Below, piece by piece: positions 1-8,354 of a stretch of 64,000 nt of DNA. Both the position numbers and the translations under genes were made by a program. The stretch lies in assembly GCF_000355695.1 (NCBI RefSeq), contig NC_020891.1:248001-312000 (forward strand), read 5' to 3'. Each line of letters starts with the position of its first letter. Position 1 is the first letter of the stretch. The stretch comes from Clavibacter nebraskensis NCPPB 2581. GTDB taxonomy: Bacteria > Actinomycetota > Actinomycetes > Actinomycetales > Microbacteriaceae. The notes under the pieces were generated by a model. That model did not search any database. It saw only the letters and a program-made list of their open reading frames with translations, and was not told the DNA's origin.

Positions 1-1
1 C

Positions 2-370
2 CGCAACACGGGCGACCGCGACGGCACCGACGTCGTGCAGCTCTACGCGCGCGACGTGCAGGGCAGCGTCACGCGGCCCGTCGCGCAGCTGCTCGGCTAT
101 CTGCGGCTGGATCTCGCGGCAGGCGAGTCCGCGCGCGTCACGTTCCGGGTGCCCACCACCCGCCTCGCCCTCACGGACCTGCGGTACCGCCGCGTGGTCG
201 AGCCGGGCGCGGTCGAGCTGTGGGTCGGGTCGTCGAGCGCGGTGAAGGAGACGCAAGCGGCCATCGCGGTCACCGGATCCGCGCACCACGTGACGGTCGC
301 CGACGAGCGGTACGTGGGCACGTCGGTGGAGGCGGTCGGCGCATCCGAGCGGGTGCTCGAGCCGAGCTGA
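2..370 (+). CDS. C-terminal part of a GH3 beta-glucosidase-type glycosidase (5' end outside window)
   Basis: The frame is open from the first bases and ends at TGA 368-370, so only about 122 C-terminal residues are present. The pattern NTGDRDGTDVVQLYARD, a partner RPVAQLLGYLRLDLAAGES and then a strand ending ELWVGSSS are the hallmarks of the fibronectin-III-like domain that closes many glycoside hydrolase family 3 enzymes. The catalytic domain lies upstream of the window, so the substrate cannot be told. GH3 proteins with this tail are usually beta-glucosidases or beta-xylosidases acting on plant oligosaccharides. A strong hairpin follows the stop codon. The domain call is firm; the substrate is unknown. 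Confidence 0.85.
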   Translation, partial: RNTGDRDGTDVVQLYARDVQGSVTRPVAQLLGYLRLDLAAGESARVTFRVPTTRLALTDLRYRRVVEPGAVELWVGSSSAVKETQAAIAVTGSAHHVTVADERYVGTSVEAVGASERVLEPS

Positions 371-382
371 TCCCCGTCATGC

Positions 383-429
383 CGGAGCCCCGGCCGCCAC
401 GCCCTCGACGCGCGGCGGACGGGGCTCCG
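383..429. terminator. Hairpin terminator after the GH3 gene
   Basis: A perfect 10-bp inverted repeat, CGGAGCCCCG at 383-392 against CGGGGCTCCG at 420-429, encloses a second small GCCGC/GCGGC stem. There is no T run, as is common in high-GC actinobacteria. It lies between the ends of two convergent reading frames (370 and 461), so it could serve both strands. Confidence 0.6.
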
Positions 430-460
430 TCGTGCGCGGGCAGGCTGCCGGCCGGCGCCG

Positions 461-604
461 TCAGGCCCCCGCCACCTCCACGGGCGCCGTCGTCAGCGTC
501 TGCAGGCCCGTGACCCGCAGCAGGTCCAGCCGGGCCTCGTCGGTGCTGCCCGGCACGACCGTGTAGACGACGATGCGGAGGTCGGCGCCCGGCACCGAGT
601 ACTG
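461..604 (-). pseudogene. C-terminal remnant of an XRE-family regulator with MmyB-like ligand-binding domain
   Basis: Read on the minus strand, the last 47 codons before the stop at 461-463 give VPGADLRIVVYTVVPGS followed by LDLLRVTGLQ. This closely matches the end of the MmyB-like (ligand-binding) domain of actinobacterial helix-turn-helix regulators, whose usual ending reads like LVVYTAEPGSPS...LRLLA. Upstream of about position 604 the similarity stops and the frame runs antiparallel into the GNAT gene that starts at 635. The HTH and most of the sensor domain are therefore missing. I read it as the scar of a deleted regulator gene. The call rests on recalled family sequence only. Confidence 0.55.
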
Positions 605-634
605 ACGCCGGGCGCGCGCTGGCAGGGTGGGGGC

Positions 635-1177
635 ATGACCGGCCCCCGCCTCCGCCCCTGGACCGCGTCCGATGCCGCCGCCCTGCGCGACGCGTTCCTC
701 ACGACGCCGGATCTCGTCACCCAGCTCGGCGGCGCGGACCTGTCGAGCATCGAGGCGGCGGAGGCCCACATCTCGGGTCCGCTCGCCTCCGACGACGCGC
801 ACCGCATCTGGGCGATCGTCGACGGGGGAGTCGCGATCGGCAGCGTCGGCGTCTCCGCGATCGACCGCCGGCACGACACGGCGTGGCTGCACTACTGGCT
901 CGCGGGATCCGGCCGCGGCCGCGGTCTCGCCACCCGGGCGCTCGCGGGCGCGGCGGCGTGGGGCTTCGCCGACGGCCTGTTCCGCCTCGAGCTCGGCCAC
1001 CGCGTGAACAACCCGGCGTCGTGCCGGGTCGCGACGCGCTCGGGCTTCGCGGCCGAGGGGATCGAGCGCGCCAAGCTCCGCTACGGCGACGAGCGCTTCG
1101 ACGTGGAGACGCACGCGCGGCTCGCGACGGATCCAGCGACCGCTGTCGTGCCGCTTCCGGGTAGCGTCGGATCGTGA
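635..1177 (+). CDS. GNAT-family N-acetyltransferase (RimJ/RimL-like)
   Basis: A 180-residue protein beginning MTGPRLRPWTASDAAAL, the usual first strand and helix of RimJ/RimL-type GNAT acetyltransferases. The acetyl-CoA site is visible as a GSGRGRGLATRAL stretch (Q/R-x-x-G-x-G/A motif), followed by FRLELGHRVNNPASCRVATRSGF, the conserved N-x-x-S and beta-bulge region. It would transfer an acetyl group from acetyl-CoA to an amine. The substrate cannot be predicted; ribosomal protein N-termini or small molecules are both possible. Its TGA overlaps the GTG of the next gene (GTGA), so the two are probably co-transcribed. It starts 30 bp after the regulator remnant. Confidence 0.8.
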   Translation: MTGPRLRPWTASDAAALRDAFLTTPDLVTQLGGADLSSIEAAEAHISGPLASDDAHRIWAIVDGGVAIGSVGVSAIDRRHDTAWLHYWLAGSGRGRGLATRALAGAAAWGFADGLFRLELGHRVNNPASCRVATRSGFAAEGIERAKLRYGDERFDVETHARLATDPATAVVPLPGSVGS

Positions 1178-1572
1178 CCTGGCCAGCGACGCACATCACC
1201 CGCTCCGTCGACGCCGACGTGGCATCTGTCGTCGCGGTGGCGGGGGATCCCGCGCGGCTGCCCGAGTGGGCGGCGGGCGTCAGCTCGGGGATCCGGCTCG
1301 AGGGCGGCCGCTGGCTGTCGGACTCGCCGATGGGCGCGATCGAGATCGCGTTCACGGGCCCGCGCGAGCTCGGGATCCTCGACCACGACGTGACGCTCCC
1401 CGACGGCACCGTGGTGCGCAACCCGCTGCGCGTGCTCCCGAACGACGAGGGCAGCGAGGTCGTCTTCACGCTCTTCCGTCGGCCGGGCATGACCGACATC
1501 GCGCTCGCGGAGGACGCGGCGCTCGTCGCGGACGACCTCGACCGGCTCGCGGCGCTGGTCGCGCGGGGCTGA
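1174..1572 (+). CDS. SRPBCC (START-like) family protein
   Basis: A 132-residue protein starting at GTG 1174, which overlaps the stop of the preceding GNAT. It opens with ITRSVDADVASVVAVAGDPARLPEWA, the N-terminal strand and helix of the SRPBCC/polyketide-cyclase-like ligand-binding fold. A set of beta strands follows, then a long C-terminal helix (DDLDRLAALV). Members bind hydrophobic ligands in a deep cavity, but most bacterial stand-alone members have no known substrate and none can be assigned here. The overlap with the GNAT gene suggests a two-gene transcription unit. No signal peptide or membrane segment is seen. Confidence 0.65.
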   Translation: MTWPATHITRSVDADVASVVAVAGDPARLPEWAAGVSSGIRLEGGRWLSDSPMGAIEIAFTGPRELGILDHDVTLPDGTVVRNPLRVLPNDEGSEVVFTLFRRPGMTDIALAEDAALVADDLDRLAALVARG

Positions 1573-1606
1573 GCGGTCAGCCCGGGAGCGGTGCTGCGCA
1601 GCGCGG

Positions 1607-2128
1607 TCAGCGCCCGAAGGCCCGGTCGATGCGGAGGAGGGCGATGTCGCGGAGGGCTGCCCGCACCTCGACCTGCTCGTCGGCGACGCCGTTCTGCGAT
1701 CGGCGCTGCAGCTCGAGGAGGATCTCGGGCGCCGAGCGTCCTGCGGCGCGGATGAGGAACACCCACCCGAACCGGTCCTCGTACGCGACGTTGCCAGCCC
1801 GGATCGCCGCCGCGGTGTCGGGATCCGGACCCGCGGACGCGGCCTGCTCGACGACCGACGACGATGCGCCGCGGCTCGTCTCCGCGGCCCGCTGCCCGAT
1901 GCGGGGGTGCTCCGCCAGGGCCGCCATCACCTCGGGCCAGGTCCACGCCTCCGCGGCGTCGCGCGCCGCCCTGCTCAGCTCCTCGACGGAGCCGTAGGGG
2001 CGCGCCGCGGCGAGGGCGGACGCCCAGGAGGGGATCGCCGCCCACTCCAGCGCGAGCTCCCGTGCGGCATCGGGGGGCAGGGCGAGGAACCGGTCCCATC
2101 GGGCGCCGTCGACGACCACGGCGTTCAC
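1607..2128 (-). CDS. uraD: OHCU decarboxylase (2-oxo-4-hydroxy-4-carboxy-5-ureidoimidazoline decarboxylase)
   Basis: A 173-residue protein starting at GTG 2128, which overlaps the uricase stop as GTGA; this overlap decides the start. UraD removes CO2 from OHCU to give S-allantoin, the third step from urate. Seen in the sequence are AHPRIG in the form LAEHPRIGQRA (catalytic His region), then an AIRAGNVAYEDRFGWVFLIRAAGRS block corresponding to the family's Y-x-x-K/R-F-G-x-x-F-I-x-x-A-G-R-S motif, and EILLELQRRSQN near the end. Length is normal for the family (about 165-175). It is the last gene of the hiuH-uricase-uraD unit. Confidence 0.92.
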   Translation of the reverse strand: MNAVVVDGARWDRFLALPPDAARELALEWAAIPSWASALAAARPYGSVEELSRAARDAAEAWTWPEVMAALAEHPRIGQRAAETSRGASSSVVEQAASAGPDPDTAAAIRAGNVAYEDRFGWVFLIRAAGRSAPEILLELQRRSQNGVADEQVEVRAALRDIALLRIDRAFGR

Positions 2129-3042
2129 AGGAACCCGGGGACGGACACCCACGCACCCGGTGCTGCCGGCTCTCCGTCCCGCACGACCGAGCCGTTGATC
2201 AGGCCATAGGGGCGGTCCGCGGCGAAGAGGACCTCGTTGTCGTTCGTGAGGCCGAAGGGCGCGAGATCGACCGGGAAGTGGTGGTTGTTCGGCATCGCGA
2301 GCCTCACCTCCGCGAGTTCCGGGCAGGCTTCGAGGACGGCTCGCCCCATCGCGAAGAGCGTCTGCTGCAATGCGAGGGAATGCACGGTGGCGAAGGCCTC
2401 GAGCAGGGCCGCGACAGCTCGGTCGTGCACATCGTCGAAGTCCGACGTGTCCGCCGCGGCCTCCACGTAGCGCCATCGCGCGGTGACGTCCGTCGCGAGG
2501 ACGCGGTCCGCGGTCTCCCCGAGCGTCGTGTGCTCCGTGCGCGGGAACCCGTGGAATTCGCTGCCGGCGGACTTGAGGACGGTCAGATCCGTCACGCCGC
2601 CGAGCACGTGGACGGTCGCGGCGTCCCTCTGCACGACGCTGGTGCGGGTCCCTCCGCCGGTTCGGACGAACGAGTGGTCGTGGGGTGCGCCGTCCGCGGT
2701 GATCCGTGACCAGCCGTACTGCTCCGCGGAGAGCGTGCAGCCGTCGTACTGCGGGAAGGCGTCCATGAAGTGGGAGGCGAGGGTGAGGAGGAACCGTTCG
2801 GGGCTGCGCACGCCGAACCTCTTCGCGAAGGCGTAGATGGTGTTCTTCTGGGAGTCGGTCGCGTGGACGAGCGAGTTGTCGCCGCTGTAATAGGACTCGT
2901 CCAGTGCCGCGCCGCGCATCTGCGTCGTCACGCTGAGGTCCTCGATGGCGTGCCGGGACGTGTCGCGGGTGACGCGCACGAGTCGGACCTCGGCCTTGCC
3001 GTACTGATGGGTTCCGAGGACGAAACCGGGAGGATGGGGCAT
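2125..3042 (-). CDS. pucL: Urate oxidase (uricase, factor-independent urate hydroxylase)
   Basis: A 305-residue cofactor-free oxidase that converts urate, O2 and water to 5-hydroxyisourate and H2O2. The N-terminal signature HQYGKAEVRLVRV contains the probable catalytic Lys16, and VHATDSQKNTIYAFAK supplies the partner Thr62. SFVRTGGGTRTSVVQRD and the C-terminal NNHHFPVDL block are further uricase signatures. Length is the usual single-domain uricase (about 300), without the OHCU decarboxylase fusion found in Bacillus PucL. It lies 3 bp after hiuH and overlaps uraD by 4 bp, so the three sequential enzymes are surely translated from one message. Confidence 0.96.
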   Translation of the reverse strand: MPHPPGFVLGTHQYGKAEVRLVRVTRDTSRHAIEDLSVTTQMRGAALDESYYSGDNSLVHATDSQKNTIYAFAKRFGVRSPERFLLTLASHFMDAFPQYDGCTLSAEQYGWSRITADGAPHDHSFVRTGGGTRTSVVQRDAATVHVLGGVTDLTVLKSAGSEFHGFPRTEHTTLGETADRVLATDVTARWRYVEAAADTSDFDDVHDRAVAALLEAFATVHSLALQQTLFAMGRAVLEACPELAEVRLAMPNNHHFPVDLAPFGLTNDNEVLFAADRPYGLINGSVVRDGEPAAPGAWVSVPGFL

Positions 3043-3045
3043 CGG

Positions 3046-3390
3046 TCAGCTTCCTCGATAGGTGGAGTAGGCAAACGGGCTCAGCAGCAGGGGCACGTGG
3101 TAGTGCGATGCGGCCCCGTCCGGGATCGTGAACGCCACGGTGATGTGCGGGAAGAAGTGCGCCGTGGCCGTCGACGCGAAGTACGCACCGGTGTCGAACG
3201 TCAGCGTGTAGGTGCCGGCGGAGAGCGCCTCGGCGAACGCGGCGACGCGGCCGTCGCCGTCGGTCGAGGCCGAGCCGATGCGGTCGCCGGTGTCCGCACG
3301 AGCGAGATCCACGCGGAGGCCCCGGGCGGGCTCACCTCGGCCGGTGTCGAGGACGTGCGTCGACAGCGTCGTGGGCGTGGACGTGGTCAC
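3046..3390 (-). CDS. uraH: 5-hydroxyisourate hydrolase (transthyretin-like)
   Basis: A 114-residue transthyretin-related protein. LSTHVLDTGRGEPARGL near the N-terminus and the C-terminal ending YSTYRGS are the two diagnostic motifs of HIU hydrolase. HFFPHITVAF and HYHVPLLLSPFAYSTYRGS contain the active-site His and Arg residues. It opens the 5-hydroxyisourate ring to OHCU. The start is GTG at 3388-3390 (VTTSTPTTLSTHV). It is the first gene of the urate-to-allantoin unit, so the promoter must lie in the 369-bp gap upstream. Confidence 0.95.
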   Translation of the reverse strand: MTTSTPTTLSTHVLDTGRGEPARGLRVDLARADTGDRIGSASTDGDGRVAAFAEALSAGTYTLTFDTGAYFASTATAHFFPHITVAFTIPDGAASHYHVPLLLSPFAYSTYRGS

Positions 3391-3759
3391 GGGGTCATCC
3401 CGACGCGATGGTCGGGGGAGGGGGCGAGCGCACGGCTCATGGCGGTGGTCATGTCGGTCATGTCGGTCCTGACGATCGCGCGAGGAGGGGCTGCGGATGC
3501 AGCGGGCGACCGGTCGAGCGCCGGTCGGAGGCAGCGTCCCGCTCAGGGACGGACCGAGGGTTGCCTCCCGTGCGCGATCGCCCCGCGGTTCCAGGCGGGG
3601 CGAGCGACGGACGTGGACGTACCCGACATGGCTGGCTCCCTCCGGTATGCGGCGATCGTTCCTGGGATCGACCGTAGGAGGCGGATGTTTCCTCCTTGTT
3701 GCCGGCGTGTTGAGGGTGGTCGCGGCGCACCGGCCTCGGAACGGGAGCGCCGGAGCCGC
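3391..3759. other. 369-bp gap: probable promoter region of hiuH-uricase-uraD
   Basis: No convincing gene is seen; the short frames here give low-complexity Arg/Pro-rich products. The local base composition dips slightly near 3680-3700. Read on the minus strand that stretch contains GGAGGAAACATCC, part of an imperfect AGGAGG/CCTCCT inverted repeat (3676-3695). A related GGGGAAACA lies upstream of the purine permease gene at 11079-11087, so this may be an operator shared by the two purine units. I could not place -35/-10 boxes with confidence. Confidence 0.4.
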
Positions 3760-4593
3760 CTAGGGTCCGGCGAGCTCGTCCAGTGCGTCGTAGGCGGTCG
3801 CGATGGCCGCGATCCGGTCCCGACCCGTCCGGCCCGCGGCGTCGTAGACGTCGTTCGCGATCGCGGCGATCACGGCGAACATCGCCGCGAGCGAGTCGAA
3901 CGCCGACGGCGAGTCCACGGGGCAGAGGATCGTCGTGGCGGCGGGCGCGGCGAGCACGGCTGCCGTCGGGTCGCCGAGCACGACGACGTCGGCTCCCGAC
4001 GCGACGCAGCGCTGGACCAGCCGGTCGATCCCCGCAGCGTGTCGGCGCACGGAGACGATGATGACCACGTCACGCCGGTCGAGGTCGGCGACCTCCTCTC
4101 CCAGGCGCTGCCCGGGCGCGGGGACGATGCGCACATCCGGTCGCACCTGGAGGAGCTGAGCCCGGAGCTGGAGCGCGACCGGGTGCGCTCCGCGTTCACC
4201 GGACAGCATCACCCGGCGGGCGCGCACGATCCGGCGGGCGAGGCGCGAGCGATCCGCGCGCGCGAGGGACGCGAACGCCGCATGGAGGTTCCGGGACTCG
4301 ACCGCGCGCTGGTCGACGTGAGCGGCATCCTCCGCCACCCACGGCATCCCGCTGCCCCGGGCGGCCATGAGCTCTCGCCGCACATCGGCCGCGTCCTGGA
4401 AGCCGAGGGAGCGCACCAGCCGCGAGACGGTGGCCTTCGACGTCCCGGACTCGGCGGCGAGGTGCGCGGAGGTCCCGACGAGCAGGAGCTCCGGGTCGTG
4501 GCGGACCATCGCGGCGACCCGGCGCTCGGCGGGCGAGAGCCGATCCCAGACGGCGTCGATGCGCTCGCGCACATCGGGCTGCGCCGCCGTCAT
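3760..4593 (-). CDS. MurR/RpiR-family transcriptional regulator (SIS domain)
   Basis: A 277-residue protein starting at ATG 4593, which overlaps the upstream gene's stop (ATGA). Residues about 12-85 form the RpiR helix-turn-helix: LSPAERRVAAMVRHDPE, then SGTSKATVSRLVRSLGFQD. Residues about 120-260 form a SIS (sugar isomerase-like) ligand domain with VMLSGERGAHPVALQLRAQL and the second strand VVIIVSVRR. RpiR regulators usually bind phosphosugars. This one is the last gene of the allantoin/permease operon, and similar RpiR genes occur with purine genes elsewhere, so regulation by a purine intermediate is likely. It may control both purine units; the ligand is unknown. Confidence 0.85.
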   Translation of the reverse strand: MTAAQPDVRERIDAVWDRLSPAERRVAAMVRHDPELLLVGTSAHLAAESGTSKATVSRLVRSLGFQDAADVRRELMAARGSGMPWVAEDAAHVDQRAVESRNLHAAFASLARADRSRLARRIVRARRVMLSGERGAHPVALQLRAQLLQVRPDVRIVPAPGQRLGEEVADLDRRDVVIIVSVRRHAAGIDRLVQRCVASGADVVVLGDPTAAVLAAPAATTILCPVDSPSAFDSLAAMFAVIAAIANDVYDAAGRTGRDRIAAIATAYDALDELAGP

Positions 4594-5840
4594 GACGCGC
4601 TCCGTCCCAGGTGGGCGATCGCCTCCACGAGCGCGTCCAGCCCGAGCGCGATGTCGCCGACGGAGACGAACTCGTCCGGGTGGTGGCTGATGCCGTCCGG
4701 GTTGCGGAGGAACAGCATCGCGACGTCGGTGATGCGCCCGAGCGACATGGCGTCGTGGCCGGCGCGCGAGAACAGCTCCATGGGCTGCGCCTGTCCGGTG
4801 GCGACGATGCCGGCGCGGACGGCGGCCATCAGGCGCGGCGAGCAGAGCACGGCGGGAGCGCGGTGCACCTCGGTCGGGGTCACGCTCACCCCACGACGCT
4901 CCCTGATGCCGGCGAACGCCGTGACGATCTCGTCCCAGACGCGGTCGCGTCCGTCGTCGGACTCCGCACGCAGGTCGACGGAGAACCACGCGAGCCCCGG
5001 CACGACGTTCACCGCGCCCGGTGCGACGGTCATCGTGCCGACGGTGCCGACCGCGCCGAGGTGGTGCGAGCTGCGGCAGATCCGCTCGACGGCCAGTGCC
5101 GCCTCGGCCGCGGCGAGCAGGGCGTCGTGCCGCCGCTCGTACGGGGTGCCGCCGGCGTGCCGGGCCTCGCCGACCGCCTCGACCGTGAACCGTCGGGCGC
5201 TGGCGATGCTTGTGACGACGCCGAGCGCCTGGCCCGCCTCGTCCAGGAAGGGCCCCTGCTCGATGTGCGCCTCGAGGTACCCGACGAGTCGGGCCGGGTC
5301 CATCGCGGCGTCGCCGACACGGGCGGGGTCGAGTCCGAAGTCCGTGAACGCCTGCCGCAGCGAGATCCCGGCGGCGTCGGCGAGGTCCCACCAGGCGTCG
5401 TCCCACACCCCGGCGACCGCCGAGGACCCGAGGAGCGCCTTGCCGAACCGGGTGCCCTCCTCGTCGGAGAAGGCGATGACCTGGATGCCGAACGGCAGCG
5501 GTCCCTGGACCTTCAGCCGGGCGACCGCCGCGACCCCCAGGAGCACGCCGACGATGCCGTCGTAGGGCCCGGCGTCCACGACGGTGTCGAGGTGCGACCC
5601 GATGAGCAGGACGGGCGCGTCGTCGCGCGTGCCGGGGACGCTGCCGTGCAGGTTGCCGGCGGCGTCCTGCCACGTGGTCATCCCGACGCCCTGCATCCAC
5701 CGCGCGACCATCGTGTTGACGCGCTCGTGCTCCGGCGACAGGTACACGCGCGTGATGCTGCCGGGCGTCGAGGTCACGGCGGCGAGCTCGCCGCACCACC
5801 CGACGATCGTCGCGGCGTCCGGTACGGCGGCGGCCGTCAC
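4590..5840 (-). CDS. M20-family amidohydrolase, probable allantoate amidohydrolase
   Basis: A 416-residue Zn-dependent hydrolase of the hydantoinase/carbamoylase/allantoate amidohydrolase family, starting at GTG 5840 (overlap with pucG stop). Metal-binding motifs are visible: GSHLDTVVDAGPYDG, FSDEEGTRFG, LEAHIEQGP and a late SRAGHDAM. The dimerisation/lid domain lies between about residues 210 and 325. In this operon, between allantoinase and ureidoglycine aminotransferase genes, the natural substrate is allantoate, yielding ureidoglycine (or ureidoglycolate), ammonia and CO2. A role as N-carbamoyl-amino-acid hydrolase cannot be excluded from sequence alone; context makes allantoate more likely. 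Confidence 0.85.
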   Translation of the reverse strand: MTAAAVPDAATIVGWCGELAAVTSTPGSITRVYLSPEHERVNTMVARWMQGVGMTTWQDAAGNLHGSVPGTRDDAPVLLIGSHLDTVVDAGPYDGIVGVLLGVAAVARLKVQGPLPFGIQVIAFSDEEGTRFGKALLGSSAVAGVWDDAWWDLADAAGISLRQAFTDFGLDPARVGDAAMDPARLVGYLEAHIEQGPFLDEAGQALGVVTSIASARRFTVEAVGEARHAGGTPYERRHDALLAAAEAALAVERICRSSHHLGAVGTVGTMTVAPGAVNVVPGLAWFSVDLRAESDDGRDRVWDEIVTAFAGIRERRGVSVTPTEVHRAPAVLCSPRLMAAVRAGIVATGQAQPMELFSRAGHDAMSLGRITDVAMLFLRNPDGISHHPDEFVSVGDIALGLDALVEAIAHLGRSAS

Positions 5841-7108
5841 GCCACCACCGCCGATGGCGCCGGGCCTGCCGCGGTCGGGGCCGCGTACACGTCGAGCGCC
5901 GCGTCGACGCCGCCGCCCTGCGGCACGGGGAACCCGCCCCGACGCAGCACCTGCTCGAGCGCGGACAGCGTCGTCACGACGGCGTCCTTGCGGGCGTTGT
6001 AGCCCATGGTCCCGATGCGCCAGACACGCCCGCGCAGGGGCCCGAACGAGGTCCCGATCTCGATGCCGTGGTCCGCGAGCATGGCCCCGCGCACGGCGTC
6101 CCCGTCGACGACGTCCGGGATCCGCACCGCGACGACGTTGTGCATCTTGTGCGCCACGTCCCCGAAGACCCGCAGCCCGAGCTCCTGCACGCCGGTCAGC
6201 ATCGCGCGGCCGGCGAGCTCGTGCCGGGCGACGACGGCGTCGCGGCCTTCCTCGAGCAGGATCCGGGCGCACTCGTGGGCGGCGTAGAGCATCGACGCGG
6301 CCTCGGTGTGGTGGTTCAGCCGGCGGGGTCCCCAGTAGTCGAGGATCATCGCCAGGTCCAGGTAGTTCGAACGGATCGGCTCGTCGAGGATCTCGTCGCC
6401 CGGCTCGCGGATGCCCGCCTCGACGCTGCGCCGCCCGTCGAGCACGGCCGTGGCGCGCGGCGACAGCGTCACGGGAGCGCTGCCCGACGGCCCGCCGAGG
6501 CACTTCTGCAGCCCGACGCTGACGGCGTCGATGCCCCACGCGTCCACCTCGAGCGGATTGCCGCCGATGGATGCGGTGGCGTCGGTGTAGAGCAGCACGC
6601 CGTGTCGCTCGCAGATCGCGCCGAGCTCGTCGAGCGGCTGGTTCATCGTCGTGGAGGTGTCACCCTGGACGACCGCCAGCACCTTCGGCCTCGTCGCCAC
6701 GATCGCGTCCTCGATCGCGGAGGTCGGGAACACCTGCCCCCATGCCGTCTCGATCGTGTGGACCTCGGCCCCGGCCCGCCCGGCGATCTCGGCGAGCAGG
6801 TGTCCGAACCGCCCGAACACGGGCACGAGGACGCGGTCCCCCGGTGCGAGCAGCGACACGAGGACCGCTTCGATCCCGGCCCGGGAGGTGCCGTCGACGA
6901 GCGCCGTGGCCACGTTGGCGGTGCCGAACACCTGCCGGTACAGCGTCTGGGTGTCGTTCATCGTCGACGTCATCCACGGGTCGTACTGGCCGACGAGCGG
7001 CGTCGAGAGCGCTCGCAGCACGCGCGGGTCGGCGTCGATCGGCCCCGGCCCCATGAGGAGCCGGGCGGGCGGGTTCACTGGCAGCATCGGGATCTCCGTT
7101 CCGGTCAT
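5837..7108 (-). CDS. pucG: (S)-ureidoglycine-glyoxylate aminotransferase (class V PLP enzyme)
   Basis: A 423-residue class V aminotransferase. The PLP lysine is Lys202 in VGLQKCLGGPSG. VGQYDPWM near residue 40 contains Gln41, which matches the Gln described as diagnostic for PucG-type ureidoglycine transaminases over ordinary alanine-glyoxylate aminotransferases. PucG transfers the amino group of unstable ureidoglycine to glyoxylate, giving oxalurate and glycine. It overlaps the amidohydrolase gene by 4 bp, consistent with channelling of ureidoglycine from one product to the next. The start ATG 7108 lies 19 bp after the amidase stop at 7128. Confidence 0.88.
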   Translation of the reverse strand: MTGTEIPMLPVNPPARLLMGPGPIDADPRVLRALSTPLVGQYDPWMTSTMNDTQTLYRQVFGTANVATALVDGTSRAGIEAVLVSLLAPGDRVLVPVFGRFGHLLAEIAGRAGAEVHTIETAWGQVFPTSAIEDAIVATRPKVLAVVQGDTSTTMNQPLDELGAICERHGVLLYTDATASIGGNPLEVDAWGIDAVSVGLQKCLGGPSGSAPVTLSPRATAVLDGRRSVEAGIREPGDEILDEPIRSNYLDLAMILDYWGPRRLNHHTEAASMLYAAHECARILLEEGRDAVVARHELAGRAMLTGVQELGLRVFGDVAHKMHNVVAVRIPDVVDGDAVRGAMLADHGIEIGTSFGPLRGRVWRIGTMGYNARKDAVVTTLSALEQVLRRGGFPVPQGGGVDAALDVYAAPTAAGPAPSAVVA

Positions 7109-7127
7109 GAGGATAAGGGAACGCCTG

Positions 7128-8327
7128 TTACGACATCGTCCCGGCGAGCGCGACGATCGCGCGGTCGGACCCGGCCGGTCCGAGCAGGCAGACGCCGACG
7201 GGTGCGTCCTCGACCTGCAGGAACGGCGCGCTGACCGCCGGCAGCCCGCCGATGCCGGCGACGGCCGTCATCCGCAGCGTCGCGAGCCGGGTGCGCTGGA
7301 CCGCGTCCCCGGTGGCCGTCCGGAGCGGCGCGGGCCCCGGCACGGTCGGGAGGGTCAGCACGCCGGTGCCGATCGCCTCGCGGACGCGGGTGCGCAGGCG
7401 GTCGAGCCGCTCTCGCGCGAGCGCCTCGTCCTCCGCCGTGATCGTGGCCGCTGCCGCGAACCGCGCGGCCACGTCGTCCCCGACGGCGCCGGGGTGCGCG
7501 TCGATCCAGGGTCCGTGGTTGCGCCAGGCCTCGGCGGCCTGGACGATCCGGAGGGTCTCGGCGAGGTCGCCAGGCGGCGGCAGGTCGATCCGGCGGACGG
7601 GCCGACGGGTCGCCGCCAGCCATCCCCGGAACGCCTCGGCGGTCGCGGGTTCGACGGCGTCGAGCAGGGCGTCGCAGACGAGGAGCGTGCCGTCGTCCAA
7701 GTCCACGTCCACGTCCACGCCCGGGCCCGGGCGGACGGCGGCATCGGCCGCCGACGCGAGCACGGACGCCGACCGGGCGATCCACCCGACGGTGTCGAAC
7801 GACTGCGCCAGGGGCACGAGCCCGTCGCGCGGGACGCTGCCGTGGGTCGTCCGGAGGCCCCACAGGCCCTGGTAGCTCGACGGCACGCGGAGGCTCCCCG
7901 CGGTGTCGGTGCCGAGCCCGAGGTCCGCCTGCCCGAGCGCGACCGCGGACGCCGAGCCCGAGGACGACCCGCCGCCGATCCTGGTCGGGGCGGCTCCGTT
8001 GGGCGGCGACCCGAAGTGCGCGTTCTGCCCCGCGAGCGAATAGGCGAACTCGTCGGTGCGGGCGATCCCGGTGACGTCGGCCCCCGCGTCGAGGAGCACC
8101 TGCACGGCCGGGGCGGTGACCGTCGAGACCGGCGCCGATCGCTCCCAGGTCGGGTTGCCCGCGCCGACGACGTGCCCGCGGACCGCGTACAGGTCCTTGA
8201 CGGCGACGCGGATCCCGGTGAGCGGCCCGTCCGGGGCACCGTGCACGAGCGGGTCGCCGACGACGCGCCACACCGTCCGGGCGGACGCCCGCTCGAGCCC
8301 CTCGGGCCAGCTCCCGTGCAGGATCAT
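7128..8327 (-). CDS. Amidase-signature family amidohydrolase of the purine operon
   Basis: A 399-residue amidase-signature enzyme with the Ser-cisSer-Lys triad: Lys44 in VAVKDLYAVRG, the cis-Ser in IGGGSSSGSAS (about 118-127) and the nucleophile Ser145 in GTDTAGSLRVP. The usual TGGS is TAGS here. It resembles the AtzF/allophanate-hydrolase and AtzE-like branch but lacks the C-terminal allophanate hydrolase extension. Its place between allantoinase and PucG genes suggests a late purine intermediate. Oxalurate, the product of PucG, is an attractive substrate, but this is inference. Start ATG 8327 is 27 bp after the allB stop. Confidence 0.8.
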   Translation of the reverse strand: MILHGSWPEGLERASARTVWRVVGDPLVHGAPDGPLTGIRVAVKDLYAVRGHVVGAGNPTWERSAPVSTVTAPAVQVLLDAGADVTGIARTDEFAYSLAGQNAHFGSPPNGAAPTRIGGGSSSGSASAVALGQADLGLGTDTAGSLRVPSSYQGLWGLRTTHGSVPRDGLVPLAQSFDTVGWIARSASVLASAADAAVRPGPGVDVDVDLDDGTLLVCDALLDAVEPATAEAFRGWLAATRRPVRRIDLPPPGDLAETLRIVQAAEAWRNHGPWIDAHPGAVGDDVAARFAAAATITAEDEALARERLDRLRTRVREAIGTGVLTLPTVPGPAPLRTATGDAVQRTRLATLRMTAVAGIGGLPAVSAPFLQVEDAPVGVCLLGPAGSDRAIVALAGTMS

Positions 8328-8354
8328 GCGTCGACCGCCGCATGGGGTCGCGCG

